Shown here in pieces: positions 52,355 through 61,153 of a stretch of 64,000 nt of DNA. Both the position numbers and the translations under genes were made by a program. Each line of letters begins with the position of its first letter. Position 1 is the stretch's first letter. Origin of the DNA: Sphingomonas sp. J315 (lineage in GTDB: Bacteria > Pseudomonadota > Alphaproteobacteria > Sphingomonadales > Sphingomonadaceae). The notes under the pieces were generated by a model. That model saw only the letters and a list, made by a program, of their open reading frames with translations. It searched no databases and was not told where the DNA came from. Location of the stretch: positions 3,710,501 to 3,774,500 of the forward strand of contig NZ_CP088296.1 of NCBI RefSeq assembly GCF_024666595.1. Reading direction: 5' to 3'.

Positions 52355-53380
52355 ATGACAATGCTCAAACCCATCCAGGTCGGGCCGGTGACGGTCGAGA
52401 CGCCGGTGATTCTGGCGCCGATGACGGGCGTCACCGATCTGCCGTTCCGACGACTGGTGCGGCGCTATGGGTCGGGGCTGAACGTCACCGAGATGATCGC
52501 GAGCCAGGCGGCGATCCGCGAGACGCGGCAATCGGTGCAGAAGGCGGCGTGGGATCCGATCGAGGAGCCGGTGTCGATGCAGCTGGTCGGCTGTACCCCC
52601 TATGAGATGGGCGAGGCGGCGAAGCTGAACGAGGATCGCGGGGCGGCGATCATCGACATCAATATGGGCTGTCCGGTGCGCAAGGTGACCAATGGCGATG
52701 CCGGATCGGCGCTGATGCGGGTGCCGGATCTTGCCGCCAAGCTGATCGAGGCGTGTGTCAAGGCCGTCAGCGTGCCGGTGACGGTGAAGATGCGCATGGG
52801 CTGGTGCCATGATAGCCTGAATGCGCCCGAACTGGCGCGCGTTGCCCAAGAACTGGGCGCGAAGATGGTAACGGTCCACGGCCGCACCCGCAACCAGATG
52901 TACAAGGGCAGCGCCGACTGGGCGTTCGTGCGCAAGGTCAAGGACGCGGTGTCGATCCCGGTGATCGTCAATGGCGACATCTGCACGATCGAGGATGCGC
53001 GCACCGCGCTGGCGCAATCGGGCGCGGACGGCGTGATGATCGGGCGCGGGGCCTATGGCAAGCCGTGGGTGCTGCGGCAGGTGATGGACGCGCTGTCCGG
53101 CGCGGGCGATCGGCCGGACCCGGATATCGACGAACAATATGCCCTGATTGCAGAGCATTACGCGATGATGCTGGATCATTATGGTGAGATGACCGGCGTC
53201 AATCTGATGCGCAAGCATATCGGGTGGTACACCAAGGGGCTGCCCGGTTCGGCCGAGTTCCGCAACAAGGTGAACCAGGAACCCAAGGCGGCGACGGTGC
53301 TGGGCATGCTCGACGACTTCTACGCGCCGTTCCGCGGCATGCCTGCGCTGGGATCATGGCCGTCACGCGAAGCGGCCTGA
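52355..53380 (+). CDS. dusB: tRNA-dihydrouridine synthase B
   Basis: The enzyme has 341 residues; ATG 52355 (or 52361, MLKPIQVG). FMN-dependent reduction of uridines in tRNA. ILAPMTGVTDLPFRRLVRRY opens the TIM barrel, and INMGCPVRKVTNGDAGSALM contains the catalytic Cys. VIVNGDICTIEDARTA and GVMIGRGAYGKPW bind phosphate of FMN. It is followed by ntrB with a 25-base overlap, the order conserved in alphaproteobacteria. Confidence 0.96.
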   Translation: MTMLKPIQVGPVTVETPVILAPMTGVTDLPFRRLVRRYGSGLNVTEMIASQAAIRETRQSVQKAAWDPIEEPVSMQLVGCTPYEMGEAAKLNEDRGAAIIDINMGCPVRKVTNGDAGSALMRVPDLAAKLIEACVKAVSVPVTVKMRMGWCHDSLNAPELARVAQELGAKMVTVHGRTRNQMYKGSADWAFVRKVKDAVSIPVIVNGDICTIEDARTALAQSGADGVMIGRGAYGKPWVLRQVMDALSGAGDRPDPDIDEQYALIAEHYAMMLDHYGEMTGVNLMRKHIGWYTKGLPGSAEFRNKVNQEPKAATVLGMLDDFYAPFRGMPALGSWPSREAA

Positions 53381-54459
53381 GGCCGCCACCGCAGCCGGGC
53401 GAGCCCGACCTGGCCGAAATTTTCGGCGGGTTGCCCGTCGCCGCCCTGGTGCTCGACCCGCAGGACCGCGTGGTGCGCGCCAATATGGCGTGCGAGCATC
53501 TGCTCAATCACAGCGAGAAGGCGATGCTGGGGCAGCGCCTCGATCGCATCTTCGCACTGCCCGAGGGGTATGGCGGGCGGCGCGACGGGCATGGCTTTGC
53601 CGCGTTCGATGTCGAGATCGAGCCGACCCGGTCGCCACGCACCCGCGTCGACTTCGTCGAACAGCCGATTGCCGAGCATCCCGGCTGGCGAATCGTGACG
53701 TTGCATCAGGCACCGACATCGCGCCGGCTGTCGGTGGGGGCGGATCGCAGCGCGGGCGCGCGCGCGGCGGTGGGCGCGGCGGCGATGCTGGCGCATGAAA
53801 TCAAGAACCCGCTGTCGGGGATTCGCGGCGCGGCACAGCTGATGGCGGGGGACGACGATCCCGAGACCCGCGCCGAGCTGACCCAGCTGATTACGACCGA
53901 AGTCGATCGCATCGCCGCGCTGATCGACCGGATGCAGGATTTCACCGATACGCGGCCGCCCAAGCTGGCGCCGCACAATATCTATCCGTTGCTCGACCAT
54001 GCCCGCCGCGTGGCGCTGGCCGGGTTTGCGCGCGGGATGGTGATCGAGGAGCGGTTCGATCCGTCGCTGCCCCCGGTGATGATGGACAAGGACGCGTTCC
54101 TTCAGATCGCGATGAATTTGCTGAAGAATGCTGCCGAAGCGCTGCGCGATACGCCCGATCCGAAGATCGTGCTGTCCACCCAATACCGTCATGGCGTCGC
54201 GATGCGGCCGGGGCCGGATCAGCCGCGCCGCTGGTTGCCGATCGAATTTTCCGTCACCGACAATGGCCCGGGTGCGCCGGCGGATATCGCGAGCCATTTG
54301 TTCGAGCCGTTCGTGTCGGGCAAGCCGGAGGGCAAGGGGCTGGGTCTGCCCCTAGTGGAAAAGCTGGTGCGCGATATGGGCGGGGTGGTCGAATATGCCC
54401 GCGCCGGCGATCCGGAAATGACGGTGTTTCGGGTCAACTTGCCGCGGGCGGACGGTTGA
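53356..54459 (+). CDS. ntrB: Nitrogen regulation sensor kinase NtrB
   Basis: The product has 367 residues from ATG 53356. A PAS domain (LPVAALVLDPQDRVVRANMA) precedes the H-box MLAHEIKNPLSGIRGAAQLM, N-box MNLLKNAAEALRDT, and GKPEGKGLGLPLVEKL. It phosphorylates NtrC according to PII/nitrogen status. It is cytoplasmic (no TM segment). It is upstream of ntrC, with an inverted-repeat element and a small gene between. Confidence 0.95.
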   Translation: MAVTRSGLRPPPQPGEPDLAEIFGGLPVAALVLDPQDRVVRANMACEHLLNHSEKAMLGQRLDRIFALPEGYGGRRDGHGFAAFDVEIEPTRSPRTRVDFVEQPIAEHPGWRIVTLHQAPTSRRLSVGADRSAGARAAVGAAAMLAHEIKNPLSGIRGAAQLMAGDDDPETRAELTQLITTEVDRIAALIDRMQDFTDTRPPKLAPHNIYPLLDHARRVALAGFARGMVIEERFDPSLPPVMMDKDAFLQIAMNLLKNAAEALRDTPDPKIVLSTQYRHGVAMRPGPDQPRRWLPIEFSVTDNGPGAPADIASHLFEPFVSGKPEGKGLGLPLVEKLVRDMGGVVEYARAGDPEMTVFRVNLPRADG

Positions 54460-54476
54460 TGGGGGTGCATCACTTA

Positions 54477-54607
54477 TCCTCCCCCGCCAGGGGAGGTGGC
54501 AGCCGCGGGCTGACGGAGGGGGAGGACAGCTTCGCGCTATCGCCTCTTGCCGTCGTGCTTCCACCCCCTCCGTCGCGCTGCGCGCCACCTCCCCTGGCGG
54601 GGGAGGA
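54477..54607. repeat. Inverted-repeat element with 24-bp perfect arms
   Basis: Arms at 54477-54500 and 54584-54607 are perfect inverse copies (each containing CCCCCGCCAGGGGAGGTGGC or its complement), with secondary pairing inside (GACGGAGGGGG / CCCCCTCCGTC). This looks like a dispersed sphingomonad palindromic repeat. It lies between ntrB and ntrC, where it could fold in the mRNA. Confidence 0.8.
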
Positions 54608-54642
54608 TTATTTGATGCGCGCTTCCTCTGCGGGCTGGTCGC

Positions 54643-54891
54643 ATGACCCTCGACTGGGTCGATGTCGTCGGCTGGGCGGGCGCGGGGCTGGTGCTGGTCG
54701 CCTATGGCCTATTGTCTGCGGGCAAGCTTGCGGCGCGGGGAGTGCCCTATCAGCTGATGAACGTGTTCGGCGCGGTGGGGATGCTGATCAACGGCTATGT
54801 GCGCGGGGCACTGCCGTCGGCGGCGCTCAACCTGATCTGGATGGGCATCGGCCTTTACGTATTGGCGAAATATCGGGGGCGGAGTGCATGA
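54643..54891 (+). CDS. CBU_0592-type small membrane protein
   Basis: The product has 82 residues with three hydrophobic helices: VGWAGAGLVLVAYGLLSAGK, YQLMNVFGAVGMLINGYVRG and LNLIWMGIGLYVLAKYRG. This matches the CBU_0592 family of small membrane proteins with unknown function. Its stop overlaps the ntrC start by 4 bases. Confidence 0.75.
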   Translation: MTLDWVDVVGWAGAGLVLVAYGLLSAGKLAARGVPYQLMNVFGAVGMLINGYVRGALPSAALNLIWMGIGLYVLAKYRGRSA

Positions 54892-56330
54892 GCGTGTCGG
54901 CATCGATCCTGATCTGTGACGACGACGCCGCGATCCGCACCGTGGTGACTCAGGCGCTGCGCCGCGCCGGGCATCGCGTGACGGCGGCGGGATCGCTGGG
55001 CGAGCTGCGGCGCGAGCTAGCGGCGGCACGGCCCGATGTGCTGGTGACCGACGTGGTGCTGCCCGATGGCAATGGGCTGGATTTCGTCGCGACCTTTACC
55101 GGGGAGACGCCCGACGTGCCGGTGATCGTGCTGTCGGCGCAGAATACCCTGTCGACCGCAGTGCGCGCGACCGAGGCGGGGGCGTTCGACTATCTGCCCA
55201 AGCCGTTCGACCTGGATGCGCTGACCGCGACGGTGGCGAGCGCGCTGGCGCGGGGGCGGCGGCTGGTAGACGACCTGCCTGCGTCGGAAGAGCAGGCGGT
55301 CGCGCTGATCGGGCGGTCGCCGGCGATGCAGGATGTGTATCGCGTGATCGCACGGGTGGTGTCGAACGAGCTGACCGTACTGATCACCGGCGAGAGCGGA
55401 ACCGGCAAGGAGCTGGTGGCGCAGGCGATCCATGACCTCGGGCCACGGCGGCGCGCGCCGTTCGTCGCGATCAACATGGCGGCGATCCCGCGCGAGCTGA
55501 TCGAGGCCGAGTTGTTCGGGCATGAAAAGGGCGCGTTCACCGGCGCTGCGGCGCGGGTGGCGGGGAAGTTCGAGCAGGCGAGCGGGGGGACGCTGTTCCT
55601 CGACGAGATCGGCGACATGCCAATGGAGGCGCAGACGCGGCTGTTGCGCGTGCTGCAGTCGGGCGAGTTCACCACGGTCGGCGGGGCGCGGGCGATCCGG
55701 GCGGACGTGCGCATCGTCGCGGCAACCAACAAGGATCTGATGGGCCAGGTGGTGACCGGGCAGTTCCGCGAGGATCTGTTCTACCGCCTCAACGTCGTCC
55801 CGATCGCGCTGCCGGCGTTGCGCGAGCGGCGGCAGGATGTGCGGCTGCTGGCGAGGCATTTCCTGGATCGTGCGGTCGAGGACGGGTTGCCGCGCAAGCA
55901 TGTCGGCGACGATGCGATCGCGGTGCTCGAGGCGCATGACTGGCCGGGCAATGTCCGCGAGCTGGAGAATTTGATGCGGCGCATGGCCGCGCTGCACCGC
56001 GACGAGTGGATCGATGGCGATGCGGTGCGGGCGATGCTGGGCGAGGGGAGTGGCTTCGCCGCGCCGACGCGCGATGCGGGGATCGAGGCGGCGGTGATCG
56101 CGCGGCTGACCCGGCTGGCGGCGGAGGAGCCGGCGGTGCTGGAGGACGGCACGCTGTACGACCGTATCATCGGCGAGGTCGAACGCCCGCTGATCGAGGC
56201 AATGCTGGCGCGTCACGGGCATAACCAGCTGCGCGCGGCGCGGGCGCTGGGGATCAACCGGAATACGCTGCGCAAGCGGCTGGATACGCTGGGGATCGAT
56301 GTCGGCGGGCGGATCGACGATCCCGCCTAG
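54888..56330 (+). CDS. ntrC: Nitrogen regulation response regulator NtrC
   Basis: The protein has 480 residues. Receiver domain with the phosphorylated Asp in VLVTDVVLPDGNGLDF; AAA+ domain with TGESGTGKELVAQAIH (Walker A), ELFGHEKGAFTGAAARVAGK (complete GAFTGA loop for sigma-54 contact) and GGTLFLDEIGDMP; C-terminal Fis-type HTH (LRAARALGINRNTLRKRLDT). It activates nitrogen-limitation promoters with RpoN. Start overlaps the previous gene (ATGA). Confidence 0.96.
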   Translation: MSVSASILICDDDAAIRTVVTQALRRAGHRVTAAGSLGELRRELAAARPDVLVTDVVLPDGNGLDFVATFTGETPDVPVIVLSAQNTLSTAVRATEAGAFDYLPKPFDLDALTATVASALARGRRLVDDLPASEEQAVALIGRSPAMQDVYRVIARVVSNELTVLITGESGTGKELVAQAIHDLGPRRRAPFVAINMAAIPRELIEAELFGHEKGAFTGAAARVAGKFEQASGGTLFLDEIGDMPMEAQTRLLRVLQSGEFTTVGGARAIRADVRIVAATNKDLMGQVVTGQFREDLFYRLNVVPIALPALRERRQDVRLLARHFLDRAVEDGLPRKHVGDDAIAVLEAHDWPGNVRELENLMRRMAALHRDEWIDGDAVRAMLGEGSGFAAPTRDAGIEAAVIARLTRLAAEEPAVLEDGTLYDRIIGEVERPLIEAMLARHGHNQLRAARALGINRNTLRKRLDTLGIDVGGRIDDPA

Positions 56331-56410
56331 CGGCGGATTTGGCCCGATTAGCGACAAGTCGAGCGACAAGTGTGTTTTCATGGCAACAATGTTGTTGTAG
56401 CCATGTCACG

Positions 56411-58675
56411 ATGGATGTTGCCGCCAAGCCACAGATTGACGCCGATCTGCGCCGCTGGCGGCTGAGCATTACCCCCTTTGTCGAGCTGCTGGTGCTGGGC
56501 ATCGCGCTTGCGGTGCTCGTGACCAGCTATTTCGTGGTGAGCGGGAATAGCGGGACGCAGCGGTTGCTGACCCCGCCGCTCGTGGCGCTGCTGCTGGTCG
56601 GCAACCTCATTCCGCTGGTGGCGCTGATCGTGCTGGTCGGGCGGCGCGTGGCGATGCGGCGCGCGGCGCGGTCGCCATTGGGCGGGCGGGCGCGGCTGCA
56701 CGTGCGGCTGGTGGCGATTTTTTCGATCCTGGCGAGTGTGCCGACGATCTTCGTTTCGATCGTCGCGTCGCTGTTGTTCCAGTATAATGTCGAGTTCTGG
56801 TTTTCCGACCGGGCGCGCTCGATGCTGGAAAATGCATCGGCAGTTGCAGTGGGCGGGTTCAGCGACCTCCAGCAGCGCGTGGGTGCCAATACAGAGGCAA
56901 TGGCGATCGATCTCGCAGGCGCACTTGCGGAAGGCGTTCCGATCGATAGCCGGACCTTCTTCAACTATTTCCTGGTCCAGACTACCCAGCGCGAGCTTTC
57001 CGAGGCGGCGATCGTTCGGCAGACTCAAACCGGCGAGATTATCGTGCTGGCGATCCTCAATCCCTATGAGCGGTTGCTCGAAGAGCAGATCAACCCGGCA
57101 GCGATCAAGCAACTGAACCGTGGCGAGCGGCCAGTCGTGGTGGAGGACGCAGGCGGCCGCATCCGTGCGCTGACCCGCTTCGCAAATGCGAGCGACACCT
57201 ATCTTTATGCCGCGCGCGTCGTGGACCCGGCCCTGCTGGAACGTAGAACACGGGCTGAATCGGTCGTTGCCGATTACAAGACGCTGACCGAGCGATCACG
57301 CGCGCTCCAGCTTCAGTTCAACGTCGCATTGTTGCTGCTCTCGTTGCTCATCGTCAGCGTGGCGGTATGGGTAGCGCTTCAGATTGCCGACCGTCTCGTC
57401 CGCCCTGTGGGAGATCTGGTGAAGGCAGCACGCGATGTCGCTGCGGGCGATCTGGCGACGCGGGTGCCAACGCCCAAGGCGGATGACGAGATCGGCACGC
57501 TGGCCACCGCGTTCAACCGGATGACCGACAGGTTGCAGGAACAGACCAATGCGCTGGTCGACGCCAATGCCGAATCCGAAAGCCGCCGCGCGCTGATCGA
57601 GGCGGTGATGTCGGGGGTGACGGCGGGGGTGCTGTCGATCGACGACGAGCGCCGCATCCGGCTGATCAACAGTTCCGCCATGGCGTTGCTGCGCCCCGGT
57701 GACGCACCGGTGGGCAAGCTGCTCTCCGAGGTGGCGCCCGAGCTGGACGCGGTGCTGGGCGGGGAGACGCGCGAGGATATCGTGCAGCTGACCAGCGGCG
57801 GCGAGGCGCGGACGCTGGCGGTGAAGATCACCCGCGACGAGGCGGGGCAAGTTCTGACGTTCGACGACATCACCCAGCAACTGCTCGACCAGCGCCGCGC
57901 CGCCTGGTCCGACGTCGCGCGGCGCATTGCGCACGAGATCAAGAACCCGCTCACTCCGATCCAGCTCGCCGCGGAACGGCTCCAGCGCCGCTATGGCAAG
58001 AAGATCGAGAGCGATGACGGCACCTTTGCCAAGCTGACCGACACGATCGTGCGGCAGGTCGGCGACCTGCGCCGGATGGTAGACGAATTCTCGTCCTTCG
58101 CGCGGATGCCCAAGCCGATCTTCCGCGAGGAATCGGTGATCGACATCGCGCGCCAGACATTGTTCCTGCACGAGGTCGCCAAGCCCGAGATCCGCTTCAA
58201 GCTGGAAGCGCCGGCGATGCTGCCGCCGCTAGTCTGCGACCGCCGCCAGCTGGGGCAGGCGCTGACCAATCTGGTCAAGAACGCGGTCGAGGCGGTGGAG
58301 GCAGTGGAAACGCGCGAGGAGGGGGAGCAGGGCGAGATCGAGATGACGATCCGCAGCGCCGCCGACGCGCAATTGCTGGTCGAGATCAGCGACAATGGCA
58401 TCGGTCTGCCCGCCGAGCGCGAGCGGATCGTCGAGCCCTATATGACGACGCGCGCACGCGGCACGGGTCTCGGCCTCGCGATCGTCAAGAAGATCGTCGA
58501 GGAGCATTTCGGCACGATGGCGTTCGCCGACCGGCCCGGCGGCGGGACGGTGGTGACATTGTGCTTCGACACCAAGACGCTGGAGCGGCTGGCGGGCACG
58601 GGGGGGCCGGAAGAGAATGAGCCGGGGGTAGCGGGTATGGCCGCGCTGACCCGGACCAAGGACGGAACCAACTGA
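56411..58675 (+). CDS. ntrY: Transmembrane nitrogen sensor kinase NtrY
   Basis: The product has 754 residues from ATG 56411. N-terminal TM helices (LVLGIALAVLVTSYFVVSGN and LLLVGNLIPLVALIVLVGR among them), an extracytoplasmic loop, another TM near residue 305 (LLLLSLLIVSVAVWVALQI), HAMP, PAS, then H-box RRIAHEIKNPLTPIQLAAER and ATP-binding GTGLGLAIVKKIVEEHFG. It works with NtrX on redox and nitrogen responses. Its stop overlaps the ntrX start by one base. Confidence 0.95.
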   Translation: MDVAAKPQIDADLRRWRLSITPFVELLVLGIALAVLVTSYFVVSGNSGTQRLLTPPLVALLLVGNLIPLVALIVLVGRRVAMRRAARSPLGGRARLHVRLVAIFSILASVPTIFVSIVASLLFQYNVEFWFSDRARSMLENASAVAVGGFSDLQQRVGANTEAMAIDLAGALAEGVPIDSRTFFNYFLVQTTQRELSEAAIVRQTQTGEIIVLAILNPYERLLEEQINPAAIKQLNRGERPVVVEDAGGRIRALTRFANASDTYLYAARVVDPALLERRTRAESVVADYKTLTERSRALQLQFNVALLLLSLLIVSVAVWVALQIADRLVRPVGDLVKAARDVAAGDLATRVPTPKADDEIGTLATAFNRMTDRLQEQTNALVDANAESESRRALIEAVMSGVTAGVLSIDDERRIRLINSSAMALLRPGDAPVGKLLSEVAPELDAVLGGETREDIVQLTSGGEARTLAVKITRDEAGQVLTFDDITQQLLDQRRAAWSDVARRIAHEIKNPLTPIQLAAERLQRRYGKKIESDDGTFAKLTDTIVRQVGDLRRMVDEFSSFARMPKPIFREESVIDIARQTLFLHEVAKPEIRFKLEAPAMLPPLVCDRRQLGQALTNLVKNAVEAVEAVETREEGEQGEIEMTIRSAADAQLLVEISDNGIGLPAERERIVEPYMTTRARGTGLGLAIVKKIVEEHFGTMAFADRPGGGTVVTLCFDTKTLERLAGTGGPEENEPGVAGMAALTRTKDGTN

Positions 58676-60045
58676 TGAAACTCGATATCCTGGTCGTCGA
58701 CGACGAAGCCGACATCCGCGAACTGGTCGCGGGCGTGCTGGAGGACGAGGGGTACGAAACCCGGAGCGCCGCCGACAGTGACGCGGCGCTTGAGGCGATT
58801 GCCGAACGACGGCCGAGCCTGGTACTGCTGGATGTATGGCTTCAGGGGTCGCGGCTCGACGGGCTGGACCTGCTCGACGAGATCAAGAAGCGCGATCGGT
58901 CGATCCCGGTGCTGGTATTCTCCGGCCATGGGAATCTCGACACTGCGGTCGCCGCGATCCGGCGCGGCGCATCGGACTTTATCGAAAAGCCGTTCGAGGC
59001 CGAGCGGCTGATGCTGCTGGTCGAGCGCGCGACCGAGACCGAGCAATTGCGACGCGAGGTGGCGTCGCTGCGCGCATCGGTGGGGCGCGGCACCGACCTG
59101 CATGGCACGTCGGGAGCGATCAACACGGTGCGCGCGACACTGAAGCGGGTGGCAGCGACGGGTAGCCGGGTGATGATCACCGGCGGGCCGGGGACGGGCA
59201 AGGAAGTTGCAGCTCGCCTGTTGCACGAATGGAGCAACCGCGCCGACGGACCGTTCGTGATCGTCAGCGCGGCGCGGATGACCCCCGAGCGAGTCGAGGA
59301 GGAATTGTTTGGCGTCGAGGACGGCAATCTGGTCCATCCCGGATTGCTGGAGCAGGCGCATGGAGGCACGCTGTTCCTGGACGAGATCGCGGACATGCCG
59401 ATCGCGACGCAGGGCCGCATCCTGCGCGTGCTGACCGAACAGAAGTTCAACCGCGTCGGCGGCCAACGTCAGGTGAAGGTCGATGTCCGCGTCGTCTCCG
59501 CGACGGGCCGCGATCTGACGACCGAAATCGCCGAGGGCCGGTTCCGTGAGGACCTGTTCTACCGCCTCAACGTCGTGCCGGTGCAGATTCCGCCACTGAC
59601 CGAACGGCGTGAGGATATTCCCGCGCTGGTCGAGCATTTCGTGGCGCATTATGCGACTGAGCGGCGCGTGCCGACGCCGGAAATCTCGGGCGAGGCACTG
59701 GTCGCGCTGCAAAGCTATGAATGGCCCGGCAACGTTCGCCAGCTGCGTAACGTGGTCGAGGCGACCGTAATTCTAGCTCCGGGCGACCGGATCGGGCGGA
59801 TCGACATCGACATGCTGCCGACCGAAATTCTCGGCCGCCGCGAGGATGGCGGGATGGGGGCCGCAACGATCATGGGTGCCCCGCTGAAGGAAGCGCGCGA
59901 GAGTTTCGAGCGCGAATATCTGCGAATCCAGATCAAGCGGTTTTCGGGCAATATTTCCCGCACCGCGCATTTCATCGGGATGGAGCGGTCGGCGCTTCAC
60001 CGGAAGCTGAAGCTGCTCGGCATCCATGAGGAGCGCGAGGAGTAG
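58675..60045 (+). CDS. ntrX: Response regulator NtrX, lacking GAFTGA loop
   Basis: The product has 456 residues. Receiver Asp in LVLLDVWLQGSRLDGLDL, Walker A GGPGTGKEVAARLLHE, Walker B GGTLFLDEIADMP, Fis-type HTH NISRTAHFIGMERSALHRKL. Where NtrC has GAFTGA this protein reads ELFGVEDGNLVHPGLLEQ, so it should not engage sigma-54 and probably acts as a sigma-70 regulator, as reported for several alphaproteobacterial NtrX proteins. It is the partner of NtrY. Confidence 0.95.
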   Translation: MKLDILVVDDEADIRELVAGVLEDEGYETRSAADSDAALEAIAERRPSLVLLDVWLQGSRLDGLDLLDEIKKRDRSIPVLVFSGHGNLDTAVAAIRRGASDFIEKPFEAERLMLLVERATETEQLRREVASLRASVGRGTDLHGTSGAINTVRATLKRVAATGSRVMITGGPGTGKEVAARLLHEWSNRADGPFVIVSAARMTPERVEEELFGVEDGNLVHPGLLEQAHGGTLFLDEIADMPIATQGRILRVLTEQKFNRVGGQRQVKVDVRVVSATGRDLTTEIAEGRFREDLFYRLNVVPVQIPPLTERREDIPALVEHFVAHYATERRVPTPEISGEALVALQSYEWPGNVRQLRNVVEATVILAPGDRIGRIDIDMLPTEILGRREDGGMGAATIMGAPLKEARESFEREYLRIQIKRFSGNISRTAHFIGMERSALHRKLKLLGIHEEREE

Positions 60046-60093
60046 GCACCGATTCCTCTGCTGAGCGTGCTCATGGGAGGAAGGGGCGGGGCG

Positions 60094-60408
60094 CTACGAC
60101 GTCAGCTTCATCAGCACGATTCCGCCGACGATCAGCCCGGCGGCGAGCAGGCGGGCGGGGGTGATCGCCTCACCCAGGAACGCGATGCCGACGACGAACG
60201 CGCCGACTGCGCCGATGCCGGTCCAGATCGTATAGGCGGTGCCGAGCGGAAGCTGACGCATTGCCGTTGCGAGCAGCGCGAAGCTGGCGATCATCGCGAC
60301 GATCGTGATCGCGGCGGGGAAGGGGCGGGTGAAGCCGTCCGACAGCTTCATGGCGCTCGCCCAGACGATTTCGAGCAATCCGGCGGCGAGCAACGCAATC
60401 CAGGCCAT
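60094..60408 (-). CDS. gdx: SMR-family guanidinium exporter (Gdx/SugE type)
   Basis: The protein has 104 residues and four TM helices. [20 protein letters not shown] with the essential Glu13, [12 protein letters not shown] and [20 protein letters not shown] follow SugE/Gdx more closely than EmrE. It exports guanidinium in exchange for protons as an antiparallel dimer. It is on the strand opposite to ntrX and hfq. A single ACGG-loop hairpin upstream is a weak hint of a guanidine-II riboswitch. Confidence 0.85.
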   Translation of the reverse strand: MAWIALLAAGLLEIVWASAMKLSDGFTRPFPAAITIVAMIASFALLATAMRQLPLGTAYTIWTGIGAVGAFVVGIAFLGEAITPARLLAAGLIVGGIVLMKLTS

Positions 60409-60651
60409 CTGGCCCTCCTTTGCAAGAGAGCCGGGCCGTCCCGGGCTTGAGGCCCGCAGCGTGCGCGGGGGAGGACGTGGCCTCGCTTGGGGGCGATATG
60501 GGACGGGCGCAGAGGGGAGGCAAGGGGCACCTCTGGACCTTGGCCAGGCCAGTCCCTACATTGCCGTCAACCGCGCCGCTGGGTGGCGCGCATCCGACGC
60601 CGGGAAACGGCGCGATTGCGGGAAAATCCCGCCAAGAACAGCGAGCTGATC

Positions 60652-61134
60652 ATGGCCGACAAGCAGACATCTCTTCAGGACCTGTTCCTCAACGCGCTTC
60701 GCAAGTCCAAGACCCCGGTGACCATGTTTCTGGTCAAGGGCGTGAAGCTGCAAGGCATCGTCACCTGGTTCGACAATTTTTCAGTGCTGCTCCGCCGCGA
60801 CGGCCAGTCGCAGCTGATCTACAAGCACGCGATCTCGACCATCATGCCGTCGGGTGCGGTGGACGTCGCGTCGATCGTGGACGCCATTCCGGACAGCCAG
60901 TCCAAAAACCCGGTTTTGCAGGAAATTTTCCTCGGTGCGGTCAAGCGCCAGCAGGAGAATGTCACCATGTTCCTGGTCAATGGCGTGATGCTGCAGGGCG
61001 GGATCGCGGCGTTCGACCTGTTCTGCATGCTGTTGCATCGCGATGGAGTGTATCAGCTTGTCTACAAGCACGCGGTGTCGACGATTCAGCCGGCACATCC
61101 GCTGGATTTGACGGATCATGGCGAGGACGCCTGA
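60652..61134 (+). CDS. hfq: RNA chaperone Hfq with two tandem Sm domains
   Basis: The protein has 160 residues, twice the usual core. The first Sm domain (about 8-68) is [20 protein letters not shown] through [14 protein letters not shown]. The second (about 88-150) is [20 protein letters not shown] through [14 protein letters not shown]. Both keep the YKHA motif that binds RNA on the proximal face. Three such chains would form a six-lobed ring. Tandem Hfq is known from sphingomonads such as Novosphingobium. It is upstream of hflX, as in most proteobacteria. Confidence 0.96.
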   Translation: MADKQTSLQDLFLNALRKSKTPVTMFLVKGVKLQGIVTWFDNFSVLLRRDGQSQLIYKHAISTIMPSGAVDVASIVDAIPDSQSKNPVLQEIFLGAVKRQQENVTMFLVNGVMLQGGIAAFDLFCMLLHRDGVYQLVYKHAVSTIQPAHPLDLTDHGEDA

Positions 61135-61153
61135 GCCTTTTGAAAGCTGAGCG

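Noticed and set aside
52274..53218. 314-residue His/Arg-rich reading frame opposite dusB
   Set aside because: Composition is typical of an antisense shadow in GC-rich DNA, and the plus-strand DusB motifs are complete.
55017..56381. 454-residue reading frame opposite ntrC
   Set aside because: Shadow ORF of the plus-strand NtrC gene: Arg/His/Gln-rich with no domain.
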